DNA of 64,000 nucleotides from Burkholderiales bacterium Ga0077543 (GTDB taxonomy: Bacteria; Pseudomonadota; Gammaproteobacteria; Burkholderiales; Burkholderiaceae_C), in contig LNET01000063.1 of the NCBI GenBank assembly GCA_001464055.1, positions 1-64,000 on the forward strand. The letters are read 5' to 3'. Under the pieces are notes generated by a model that did no database searches, was not told the origin of the DNA, and saw only the letters and a list, made by a program, of their open reading frames with translations. The number at the start of each line of letters is the position of its first letter. Within the stretch, counting starts at the first letter, position 1. Shown here one piece after another: positions 18,481-26,285 of this stretch. Both the position numbers and the translations under genes were made by a program.

Positions 18481-18492
18481 AAAACCAACTCC

Positions 18493-20982
18493 ATGAACAT
18501 GCGCGCCGACACCGACGCGCTGCTTGCCCCCCGGGTACTGGTGGCCGAGCGCGCGTCGAACGCAGTCGTCATCACCGACGTCGGCAACCGCATCACCTGG
18601 GCCAACCAGGCCTTCGGTGACTTTGCCGGGTGCGAGGTCGCCGCCTGCCTGGGCCGGCGGCCCGGTGCCGTTCTGCCATTTCTGCGCAACGACCCCGACA
18701 CCCGCGCGCCGCTGCTGGCAGCCGTCAACGCTCGCCAGGCGACACGCCTGCGCAGGCTCGGCCGCGACGTGGACGGCCCGGGCAAGTGGATCGACATCGA
18801 CCTGCAACCCCTGTTCGGAGCGGCCGGCGCCTTCGACGGCTACATCGCCGTCATCACCGACGTCACCGAACTCGTTGCCCAGCGCGAACAGGCCCAGGGC
18901 CTGCTGCATTCGCTGCCGGTCGGCGTGGTCATGGTCGACCTGCAGCTGCGCGTGCTGCAGGCCAACGAAAGTGCCGCGCGCATTTACGGCGTCCCGCTGC
19001 CGCAGCTGCTGGGCCAGCGCACCTGCCAGCTCTTTCCCGACGCCCTGTACGAAGACGGCCAGCCCATGGCGCGGGAGCTGCGCCCCATGGCCCTGACCGT
19101 GGCCGACGGCCAGGACCGACACGAACTCTGCTACGGCCTGCGCCTGGGCGACGGCAAGCGCCACTGGCTGCGAACCAGCACCGTGGCCCTGCATGACGCC
19201 GACGGCGGCATCAGTGGCGCGATCTGCTGCTTTTCCGACCAGACCGAGGCCCGCGACCAGCGCCGTCTGCTGGACCTGGCGGTCGAGGCGGCGCGCATTG
19301 CACCTTGGCACTGGAACCTGGTCGACGACCTGGTGCACTTCGATGCCCGCGCCGCCGACGCGGTGGGCCTGCGCTTCGCGGCCCGGGGCAGCGGTCGCCA
19401 GAGCCTGCCGCTGTGGCCTGCGGTGCATCGCGACGACGTCGGGCGCATGCGCGAGGTGCTGCGCCAGAACCAGCCCGGCCGCGACGCGATGTTCCGCGTC
19501 GAACTGCGGCTGCCCAGCGCCCAGGGCGGCTGGCGCTGGATGCTGGCCGCCGGAGCACCAGCCGAACACGACGAGCAGGGCAAGATCACGGCGATGTCGG
19601 GCGTGCTCATCGACATCGACGAACGCAAGCAGGCCGAAGCGGCACTGCACCGCGCCGCCACCACCGACACGCTCACCGGCCTGCCCAACCGAACCCTGCT
19701 CGGCGACCGGCTGCTGCAGGCGCTGCGATCGGCACGCCGACGCAGCCGCTTCGGCGCACTGCTGTACATCGACCTGGACCACTTCAAGCGCATCAACGAC
19801 GTCTATGGCCATGCCGTGGGCGACAGCGTGCTGCGCGCCGTCGGCCAGCGCCTGCAGCAGGCGCTGCGCTCGGAAGACACGCTGGCCCGCATGGGTGGCG
19901 ACGAACTCATGGTGCTGCTGCCCGACCTGGGCAACGACAGCAGCCTGGCCACGGCAGGGGCAGAACATGTCGGCCAGAAGCTGCTGGCCTCCCTGGTGCG
20001 GCCCTTCGTCGTGGACGGACTCGAATACACGCTGGGCGCCAGCATCGGCTGCACGCTGTTCCCGAAAAGCGCCCAGGAAAACGTCGAAGACCTGGTGCGT
20101 GAAGCCGACACCGCGATGTACGTGGCCAAGGCCGCGGGGCGCGGCGCGCTCAAGTGTTACGAGCACAGCATGCAGCGCGGCGTTGCCGAGCGCCTGGCGC
20201 TGGAACGCGACCTGCGCCTGGCACTGGACAACGCCGAGTTCAGCATCAATCTGCAGGGCAAGTGGAAACTGCTGCCTGGCGCAACCCCGGCCAGCCCGCC
20301 GCAACAGGTGCTGGCAGGCGCCGAGGTCCTGCTGCGCTGGAAGCAGCCCCAGCGCGGCTTCGTCAGCCCCGCCGACTTCATCCCGGTGGCCGAGGAAAGC
20401 CTGCTGATCCTGGCCATAGGCCGCTGGGTCATCGACCAGGCCTGTGCGCTGCAGGCCCGCTGGATGGCCGAAGGGCGCAGCCTGCCGCTGGCGGTGAACG
20501 TCAGTCCGCGGCAGTTTCGCGAGCCGGGCTTTGCCAACGACCTGCTGGCCATCACGCAAAGGCACGGTGTCGATCCCGGTCTGCTGACGCTGGAGATCAC
20601 CGAAGGCGTACTGCTCGACGAGGGCGCGGCGGAACGGCTGCAGCAGATCGCGGCGCTGGGCTTCCGGTTTTCCATCGACGACTTCGGCACCGGCTATTCC
20701 AGCCTGATGTACCTGAAAAAGCTGCCGGTACATGAACTCAAGATCGACCGCGCCTTCGTGCGCGACCTGACCACCGACCCCGAGGACGCCGCCATCGTGC
20801 TGGCCATGCTGGCCATCGCGCGCCGCTTTCGCATGGAAGTGGTGGCCGAAGGCGTCGAAACCGCCGAGCAGGCTGAATTCCTGCGCCGCCACGACTGCGA
20901 CCTGATGCAGGGCTACCTGCTCGGCCGGCCGCAGCCGGTGGCGATCTTCGAAGCCGGTCTGGCCCCGAAGCTGGCGGCCTGA
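18493..20982 (+). CDS. PAS-PAS-PAS-GGDEF-EAL c-di-GMP signalling protein
   Basis: An 829-aa cytoplasmic protein without membrane segments. Three PAS-like domains occupy about residues 15-375 (SNAVVITDVGNRITWANQAF; LLHSLPVGVVMVDLQLRVLQ; WHWNLVDDLVHFD). A GGDEF domain follows at about 385-545 (DTLTGLPNRTLLGDRL) with signature RMGGDELMVLL, i.e. GGDEL near residue 468. The EAL domain (about 560-815) reads EVLLRW, NVSPRQF, LEITEG, IDDFGTGYSSL, LKIDRAF and EGVET, so the phosphodiesterase residues are kept. Net c-di-GMP breakdown is the safer expectation. ATG 18493 is chosen; an ATG at 18466 is in frame but falls inside the inverted repeat. Confidence 0.93.
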   Translation: MNMRADTDALLAPRVLVAERASNAVVITDVGNRITWANQAFGDFAGCEVAACLGRRPGAVLPFLRNDPDTRAPLLAAVNARQATRLRRLGRDVDGPGKWIDIDLQPLFGAAGAFDGYIAVITDVTELVAQREQAQGLLHSLPVGVVMVDLQLRVLQANESAARIYGVPLPQLLGQRTCQLFPDALYEDGQPMARELRPMALTVADGQDRHELCYGLRLGDGKRHWLRTSTVALHDADGGISGAICCFSDQTEARDQRRLLDLAVEAARIAPWHWNLVDDLVHFDARAADAVGLRFAARGSGRQSLPLWPAVHRDDVGRMREVLRQNQPGRDAMFRVELRLPSAQGGWRWMLAAGAPAEHDEQGKITAMSGVLIDIDERKQAEAALHRAATTDTLTGLPNRTLLGDRLLQALRSARRRSRFGALLYIDLDHFKRINDVYGHAVGDSVLRAVGQRLQQALRSEDTLARMGGDELMVLLPDLGNDSSLATAGAEHVGQKLLASLVRPFVVDGLEYTLGASIGCTLFPKSAQENVEDLVREADTAMYVAKAAGRGALKCYEHSMQRGVAERLALERDLRLALDNAEFSINLQGKWKLLPGATPASPPQQVLAGAEVLLRWKQPQRGFVSPADFIPVAEESLLILAIGRWVIDQACALQARWMAEGRSLPLAVNVSPRQFREPGFANDLLAITQRHGVDPGLLTLEITEGVLLDEGAAERLQQIAALGFRFSIDDFGTGYSSLMYLKKLPVHELKIDRAFVRDLTTDPEDAAIVLAMLAIARRFRMEVVAEGVETAEQAEFLRRHDCDLMQGYLLGRPQPVAIFEAGLAPKLAA

Positions 20983-21036
20983 ACCACAGGTCCGAAAACG
21001 GCCAGCGCAGGATCAGGCGGCGCCTAACATGGCGCC

Positions 21037-22509
21037 ATGTTTTCCGATCCCGATGCGGCCTACCTGGCCCTGTGCGCCCGCGACCCCCGCTTCGACGGCC
21101 GGCTGTTCGTCGGCGTCACCTCCACCGGCATCTACTGCCGGCCGGTTTGCCGGGTGCGTACGCCCAGGCGCGAGAACTGCCGTTTTTTCGGCAGCTGTGC
21201 CCAGGCCGAGGCTGCAGCCTTCCGGCCCTGCCTGAAATGCCGGCCGGAAATCGCCCCGGGCTTGTCCCAGATGGATTCCTCGCACAGCCTGGCCCAGGCC
21301 GCAGCGCAGCGCATCGACCTGGCCGTGCACCAGGGTCTGCCTGTGGCCTTGCCCGAACTGGCAGCCCGGCTGGGCGTCACCGACCGGCACCTGCGCCGCA
21401 TCTTCCTGGTTCACCACGGCGTTGCGCCGCACGACTACCTGAGCACTCGCCGTCTGCTGCTGGCCAAGCAACTGCTCACCGACACCCCGCTGCCCGTGGC
21501 GCAGGTGGCGCTGGCCAGCGGCTTTGCCAGCCTGCGCCGCTTCAATGCCGCCTTCGCCGAACGCTACCGGCTGGCGCCGACACAGCTGCGCCGCGAACGC
21601 CAGGCAGCAGCCACTGCCATCGCCGCCGACGGAACCGGGCTGCGGCTGGCCTGGCGGCCTCCGCTGGACGTGGAAGGCCTGGTCGGCCACTTCGAACGGC
21701 GCGTGGTCGAGGGTGTCGAACAGGTCGACAGCGCGGCGCTGACCCTGCGGCGCACGCTGGCCTGGCCGCATCGCGACGGCCTGCTGCGCGGCTGGCTGGC
21801 CCTGCGCCTGGACCCGGCGCGCTGCGAAGTGCGCCTGCAGGTGTCGGACAGCCTGAGCCCTGCGCTCGGTGCATTGATGCAGCGCGTGCGCCACGCGCTG
21901 GACCTGGACGCCGACCCGGCGCAGGTCGATGCCGTGCTGGCCCGCCTGCCGCTGCCGCTGCGGCCTGGTCATCGCTTGCCCGGATGTTTCGACGGCTTCG
22001 AAACCGCAGTGCGCGTCATCCTGGGCCAGCAGGTCACGGTCAAGGGAGCACGCACGCTGCTGCAGCGCCTGGTGGACCGGCTGGGCGAACCGATCGAAAC
22101 CCCGTATCCGCGTCTGACCCGCCTGTTCCCCACGCCCCAGGCCATTGCCGACGCCGACCCTGCGACCATCGGCCTGCTGGGCATCGTGCGCCAGCGCGTG
22201 CGCGCGCTGCAGGCTCTGGCCGCGGAGGTGGTGGCCGGCCGCATCGTGCTCGAGCGTGGTGCACCGGTCGAAGCCACGCTGCAGGCGCTGCTGGCCCTGC
22301 CAGGGGTGGGCGACTGGACCGCGCAACTCGTGGCCATGCGTGCGCTGGCCTGGCCCGATGCCTGGCCCGCCAGCGACATCGGCCTGATGAATGCACTGGG
22401 CTCGCGCGACCCGAAACACATCACCCGGATCGCCGAAGACTGGCGACCCTGGCGCGCCTATGCCGTGATGCGGCTGTGGCACGCCATCGAAACCAAGGAA
22501 CTGCCATGA
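21037..22509 (+). CDS. alkA: Ada N-domain / AraC HTH / AlkA DNA-3-methyladenine glycosylase fusion
   Basis: A 490-aa adaptive-response protein. The N-terminal Ada metal domain (residues 1-75) keeps all four Cys: GIYCRPVC and FRPCLKC, the first being the methyl-phosphotriester acceptor. An AraC-type helix-turn-helix pair follows (about 88-185; LAARLGVTDRHLRRIF, VALASGFASLRRFNAAF). The C-terminal AlkA glycosylase (about 195-480) has FETAVRVILGQQVTV, the HhH region LPGVGDWTAQLVAMRAL and the catalytic Asp in WPASDIGL. It therefore senses methylated DNA, may activate its own operon, and excises alkylated bases. The ogt gene overlaps its stop. Confidence 0.95.
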   Translation: MFSDPDAAYLALCARDPRFDGRLFVGVTSTGIYCRPVCRVRTPRRENCRFFGSCAQAEAAAFRPCLKCRPEIAPGLSQMDSSHSLAQAAAQRIDLAVHQGLPVALPELAARLGVTDRHLRRIFLVHHGVAPHDYLSTRRLLLAKQLLTDTPLPVAQVALASGFASLRRFNAAFAERYRLAPTQLRRERQAAATAIAADGTGLRLAWRPPLDVEGLVGHFERRVVEGVEQVDSAALTLRRTLAWPHRDGLLRGWLALRLDPARCEVRLQVSDSLSPALGALMQRVRHALDLDADPAQVDAVLARLPLPLRPGHRLPGCFDGFETAVRVILGQQVTVKGARTLLQRLVDRLGEPIETPYPRLTRLFPTPQAIADADPATIGLLGIVRQRVRALQALAAEVVAGRIVLERGAPVEATLQALLALPGVGDWTAQLVAMRALAWPDAWPASDIGLMNALGSRDPKHITRIAEDWRPWRAYAVMRLWHAIETKELP

Positions 22510-23012
22510 CCTCGACCGCAGCGCTGCAGGCGCAATGCCGGATTCAGACACCGCTGGGGCCGATGACGCTGGCGGCCACTGCCGCCGGTCTGGCCGGGGC
22601 CTGGTTCGACGGGCAGGCCCACCACCCTGGCCCACTGCCTGCGCCGGCCGAACCGGCCCACCCCCACCTGGCCCAGGCAGCCCGCGAGCTGAGTCTGTAC
22701 TTCGACGGCAGCGCCACGGTCGGGTGGACGGGCTTCGGGGTGCCGCTGGACGCGCAAGGCACTCCGTTCCAGCAACAGGTGTGGCAGGCCCTGTGCGGCA
22801 TCGGCCCGGGCCGCGCCATCAGCTATGGCGAAGTGGCCCGCCAGATCGGCCGGCCGACCGCCATGCGTGCGGTGGGTGCGGCTATCGGGCGCAATCCGAT
22901 TTCCGTGATCGTGCCCTGCCACCGCGTCCTGGGACGCGACGGCACGCTCACGGGTTATGCAGGCGGCCTCGACCGCAAGCGCTTTCTGCTGCAGCACGAA
23001 GGCAGGCTGTGA
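22506..23012 (+). CDS. ogt: methylated-DNA--[protein]-cysteine S-methyltransferase
   Basis: A 168-aa suicide repair protein that removes methyl groups from O6-methylguanine. The DNA-binding and active-site segments are complete: FQQQVWQALCGIGPGRAISYGEVA, the arginine finger RAVGAAIGRNP and the acceptor Cys in IVPCHRVLG, ending TGYAGGLDRKRFLL. The ATG at 22506 overlaps the stop of the Ada-AlkA gene and its own stop overlaps the GTG of the exporter, so the three are translationally coupled into one alkylation-response operon. Confidence 0.95.
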   Translation: MTSTAALQAQCRIQTPLGPMTLAATAAGLAGAWFDGQAHHPGPLPAPAEPAHPHLAQAARELSLYFDGSATVGWTGFGVPLDAQGTPFQQQVWQALCGIGPGRAISYGEVARQIGRPTAMRAVGAAIGRNPISVIVPCHRVLGRDGTLTGYAGGLDRKRFLLQHEGRL

Positions 23013-23908
23013 GCCGGCGCGACCTGTTCGACCTGCTGCTGCTGGCCGCCCTGTGGGGCGCATCGTTCCTGTTCATGCGTCTGGGCGCCGACGAGTTCGG
23101 GCCGGTGGCACTGGCCTTCCTGCGCGTGGCCGGCGCCAGCGCCTTGCTCCTGCCCTGGCTGCTGTGGCGGGGCGAAGGCCCGGCGCTGCGGCAACACTGG
23201 CCTGCGGTGGCGGTGGTCGGCTGGGTGAACAGCACCGGACCGTTCGTGCTCTTCGCGGTGGCTTCGCTGGCACTGACAGCCGGGCTGATGGCGGTCTTCA
23301 ATGCCACCGCGCCGCTGTGGGCTGCCCTGATCGGCTGGGTGGTGTGGCGCGAGAAGCTCGCCAGAACGCAGATCCTCGGGCTGCTGATCGGATTGGCCGG
23401 CGTGATCGGCCTTTCCTGGGGCAAGGCCGATCTGCATGCCGGGGCGCTGGGCGTCAGCCCGGCCCTGGGCATTGCCGCCTGCGTCGGCGCCACGCTGCTG
23501 TACGGGCTGGGCGCCAACCTCGCGCGGCGACAGTTGCAGGCGGTGCCGCCGATGGCAGTGGCCGCGGGGAGCCAGATGGCGTCGGCCCTGGTGCTGGGTT
23601 TGCCTGCCTGGTGGTGGTGGCCGACGACGCCACCGAGCCTTCGCGCCTGGGCCGCAGCGGCCTTGCTGGCGCTGGCCTGTACCGGGCTGGCCTACGTGCT
23701 CTTCTTCAGGCTGATGGCCAGGGTGGGTGCCACCCGGGCGATCTCGGTGACCTTCCTGATCCCGGCCTTCGCCATGGGCTGGGGGGCCTTGTTCCTGGGC
23801 GAGTGGCCCACGGTTGCGATGTTGTGCGGATGCGCGGTGATCCTTTTGGGCACGGCGCTTGCCGCTCGCGTGTGGCGATGGCCGGCACGCCGGCCCGAGA
23901 TCACCTGA
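23009..23908 (+). CDS. EamA/DMT-type transporter
   Basis: A 299-aa inner-membrane protein with about ten hydrophobic helices in two EamA repeats (LLLLAALWGASFLFMRLGAD; LGIAACVGATLLYGLGANLA). Each repeat ends with a typical ATAPLWAALIGWVVWREKL or IPAFAMGWGALFLGEW segment. The GTG start at 23009 overlaps the ogt stop (GTGA). DMT transporters export metabolites or amino acids. The substrate here is unknown, and its position in a DNA-alkylation operon may be a transcriptional convenience. Confidence 0.88.
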   Translation: MSRRDLFDLLLLAALWGASFLFMRLGADEFGPVALAFLRVAGASALLLPWLLWRGEGPALRQHWPAVAVVGWVNSTGPFVLFAVASLALTAGLMAVFNATAPLWAALIGWVVWREKLARTQILGLLIGLAGVIGLSWGKADLHAGALGVSPALGIAACVGATLLYGLGANLARRQLQAVPPMAVAAGSQMASALVLGLPAWWWWPTTPPSLRAWAAAALLALACTGLAYVLFFRLMARVGATRAISVTFLIPAFAMGWGALFLGEWPTVAMLCGCAVILLGTALAARVWRWPARRPEIT

Positions 23909-24557
23909 ACGGCGACTGGCGAACGACCTTCAGGTCACCAGGCAGGGTGGCCAGGTAGTCGGACATCTGCTTGAGTTCGGCGCGGGTGAAGGCTTTCACC
24001 TGGCCGCTCATGATGGCGTTGGCCCGGCCAACCTGCGGATTGCCCTGGATGCCGTAGGCGCGCAGGCTGGCGTAAAGATAGTCGGCATGCTGGCCGGCCA
24101 GCTTGGGATAGTTCGCGGCAATGGGCTTGTTGTAGTCGGCGCCATGGCACGAAGCGCAGGCACCCTTGGTCAACAAGGCGGCCACGGCCGGGCTGGGCTG
24201 GGGCGCCGTGGCCACGTTCTTGACGGCTGAAGCACCATGCGATTCGTAGAAGGCGCCCAGATCAGCCATGTCCTTGTCGGTCAGCGACCCGGCAATGGCG
24301 CGCATGGTCGGGTGCTTGCGCTCGCCTTTCTTGTAGGCCTGCAGCGAAGCGACGATGTAGGCGCCAGTCTGGCCGGAGATCATCGGGACCCTGAAGACTT
24401 CCGGGAAACTGGACTGATAACCCACGATGCCGTGGCAGCCTATGCACATGGCGGCCTTGGCCTTGCCGGCGGCGGCATCCTGGGCGAATGCGGCCGGTGC
24501 AGTGAAGAGGGAAGCCACCAGAGTGGCCACGAACAGGGGGGTGGTGGCGAACTTCAT
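23901..24557 (-). CDS. dihaem cytochrome c (cytochrome c4-like)
   Basis: A 218-aa periplasmic protein with a signal peptide ending AFAQDAAAG and two class I cytochrome c domains. Haem-attachment motifs are CIGCHG near residue 40 and CASCHG near residue 135. Each is followed by a Met-containing segment (VPMISGQTGAYI, NAIMSGQVKAF) that can provide the axial ligand. This is the cytochrome c4 layout: an electron shuttle to terminal oxidases. It converges with the EamA gene, overlapping by 8 nt, and is divergent from the MoxR ATPase gene with 82 bp between starts. Confidence 0.9.
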   Translation of the reverse strand: MKFATTPLFVATLVASLFTAPAAFAQDAAAGKAKAAMCIGCHGIVGYQSSFPEVFRVPMISGQTGAYIVASLQAYKKGERKHPTMRAIAGSLTDKDMADLGAFYESHGASAVKNVATAPQPSPAVAALLTKGACASCHGADYNKPIAANYPKLAGQHADYLYASLRAYGIQGNPQVGRANAIMSGQVKAFTRAELKQMSDYLATLPGDLKVVRQSPFR

Positions 24558-24639
24558 CGACGAAATTATAGGGCCCTTATACTGGCTCGAAACCGCCGAA
24601 AGCGGCCTCCCATCTACAGGCAAACACTGCCTTTGCTGC

Positions 24640-25494
24640 ATGAAATTCCAGGGTTCCGAGCACTACATCGCCACGCAGGACCTGATGCTGGCGGTGAACG
24701 CGGCACTCACCCTGAAGCGCCCGCTGCTCGTCAAGGGCGAGCCCGGCACCGGCAAGACCATGCTGGCCGAGGAAGTCGCGGGCGCACTGGGCATGCCGCT
24801 GCTGCAGTGGCACATCAAGAGCACGACCAAGGCCCAGCAGGGCCTGTACGAATACGACGCCGTGAGCCGGCTGCGCGACAGCCAGTTGAGTGGCAGCGAA
24901 GAAGCCGCACGGGTGCGCGACATCCGCAACTACATCGTCAAGGGCGTGCTCTGGCAGGCCTTCACCTCGGACCAGCCCGTGGCGCTGCTCATCGACGAGA
25001 TCGACAAGGCCGACATCGAATTCCCGAACGACCTGCTGCGCGAAATCGACCGCATGGAGTTCTACGTCTACGAGACACGTGAACTCATCCAGGCCAAACA
25101 TCGGCCGCTGGTGTTCATCACCAGCAACAACGAAAAGGAACTGCCCGACGCCTTCCTGCGCCGCTGCTTCTTCCACTACATCAAGTTTCCTGAAGCCGAC
25201 ACGATGCAGCGCATCGTCGACGTGCATTTCCCCGGGCTGAAGAAGCAGTTGCTGGCCGCGGCGATGAAGACCTTCTACGAGGTGCGCAACCTGCCAGGCC
25301 TGAAGAAGAAGCCGTCGACCAGCGAGTTGCTCGACTGGCTCAAGCTGCTGGTGGCCGAGGACATTCCGCTCGAAGCATTGCAAAGCCAGGACGACAAGGT
25401 CGCCGTGCCGCCACTGGTGGGTGCGCTGCTGAAGAACGAGCAAGACCTGACGCTCTTCGAGAAACTCGTGTTCATGCAGCGCCACAACCGCTAG
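24640..25494 (+). CDS. MoxR-type AAA ATPase
   Basis: A 284-aa AAA+ ATPase of the MoxR/CoxD group. Walker A is KGEPGTGKTMLAEEV near residue 35 and Walker B is LLIDEIDKADIEFPNDLL. The sensor 1 region reads FITSNNEKELPDAFLRRCF. MoxR ATPases act as chaperones with a von Willebrand factor A partner to insert metals or assemble complexes. The expected VWA partner is not adjacent but 2.9 kb downstream at 28426, separated by a repeat element, a GNAT and an S9 peptidase. The first ATG is at 24640. Confidence 0.92.
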   Translation: MKFQGSEHYIATQDLMLAVNAALTLKRPLLVKGEPGTGKTMLAEEVAGALGMPLLQWHIKSTTKAQQGLYEYDAVSRLRDSQLSGSEEAARVRDIRNYIVKGVLWQAFTSDQPVALLIDEIDKADIEFPNDLLREIDRMEFYVYETRELIQAKHRPLVFITSNNEKELPDAFLRRCFFHYIKFPEADTMQRIVDVHFPGLKKQLLAAAMKTFYEVRNLPGLKKKPSTSELLDWLKLLVAEDIPLEALQSQDDKVAVPPLVGALLKNEQDLTLFEKLVFMQRHNR

Positions 25495-25502
25495 AGATGG
25501 GG

Positions 25503-25665
25503 GCCCCAAGCTCGCTGGCGCTCGCACCCCCCCAAGGCGGGGCGAGCAGGACGAGGAACAGTCCTGAGGACTGTCCCTCGCCTGCGAGCGCCTGCGGCGT
25601 CCTCGCCGCAGGCCGTCCGCCGACGGACCGGCAGAGCTGGATCCGTGGCGGGAAGCTGGGTTAGG
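25503..25665. repeat. interspersed intergenic repeat, copy 1, with a 111-bp hairpin insert
   Basis: The outer parts (GCCCCAAGCTCGCTGGCG at 25503, and GTGGCGGGAAGCTGGG with TTAGG at 25645-25665) match, end to end, a continuous 52-bp element in reverse orientation at 47482-47533. In this copy about 111 bp (25534-25644) separates the halves. The insert holds two strong inverted repeats: GAGGAACAGTCCT with AGGACTGTCCCTC (25553-25579, one mismatch) and GCCTGCGGCG, loop TCCT, CGCCGCAGGC (25590-25613, perfect). The right end supplies the AGGA near the GNAT start. Confidence 0.75.
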
Positions 25666-25666
25666 A

Positions 25667-26269
25667 ATGCACGGTGTACTGCCTGTCACCCTCACCAGGG
25701 CGCCGGTACGCCTGGTGCCGCTGGGGACCGAACACGAAATTGGGCTGGCGGCCGCGGCGGCCGACGGCGAACTGTGGAACCTGCGCGTGACCTCGGTGCC
25801 GGCCCCGGGCGAGACCACCGCCTACATCGCCACGGCGCTGAAGATGCGCGAGCAGGGCAGCCGGCTGGCCTTTGCCATCCTCGACCACGACAGCGGCGAG
25901 GTGCTCGGCAGCACGAGCTACCACGACATCGTGCCCGCGGTCGAACGGCTCGAGATCGGCTACTCCTGGATCCGCGCGAGCCGCCAGCGCAGCGCCGTCA
26001 ACACCACCGCCAAGTGGCTGCTGATGACGCATGCCTTCGAAACGCTCGGCGCCCGGCTTGTCGGCTGGCGCACCGACAACTTCAACTTCGCCAGCCAGCG
26101 CGCGATCGAGCGGCTGGGTGCCCGCAAGGACGGGGTCATCCGCCACCATGCGCTGCGCCGTGACGGCACCGTGCGCGACACCGTGATGTACAGCTTGACG
26201 GCGGGCGAATGGCCCGAGGTGAAGGCGCAACTCGAACACCAACTGACGCGGCCACGCAGCCCGCGCTGA
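25667..26269 (+). CDS. GNAT family N-acetyltransferase (RimJ/RimL-like)
   Basis: A 200-aa acetyltransferase. The order of elements is that of the RimJ/RimL type: an N-terminal VRLVPLGTEHE, ILDHDSGEVLGSTSYHDI, then ERLEIGYSWIRASRQRSAVNT, where acetyl-CoA binds. The C-terminal part reads GWRTDNFNFASQRAIERLGARKDG, followed by RDTVMYSL. Such enzymes acetylate protein N-termini or small amines; the substrate is not predictable. The ATG directly follows the interspersed repeat, and the S9 peptidase starts 16 nt after its stop. Confidence 0.88.
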   Translation: MHGVLPVTLTRAPVRLVPLGTEHEIGLAAAAADGELWNLRVTSVPAPGETTAYIATALKMREQGSRLAFAILDHDSGEVLGSTSYHDIVPAVERLEIGYSWIRASRQRSAVNTTAKWLLMTHAFETLGARLVGWRTDNFNFASQRAIERLGARKDGVIRHHALRRDGTVRDTVMYSLTAGEWPEVKAQLEHQLTRPRSPR

Positions 26270-26285
26270 ACAGAAACAAAAGCCC

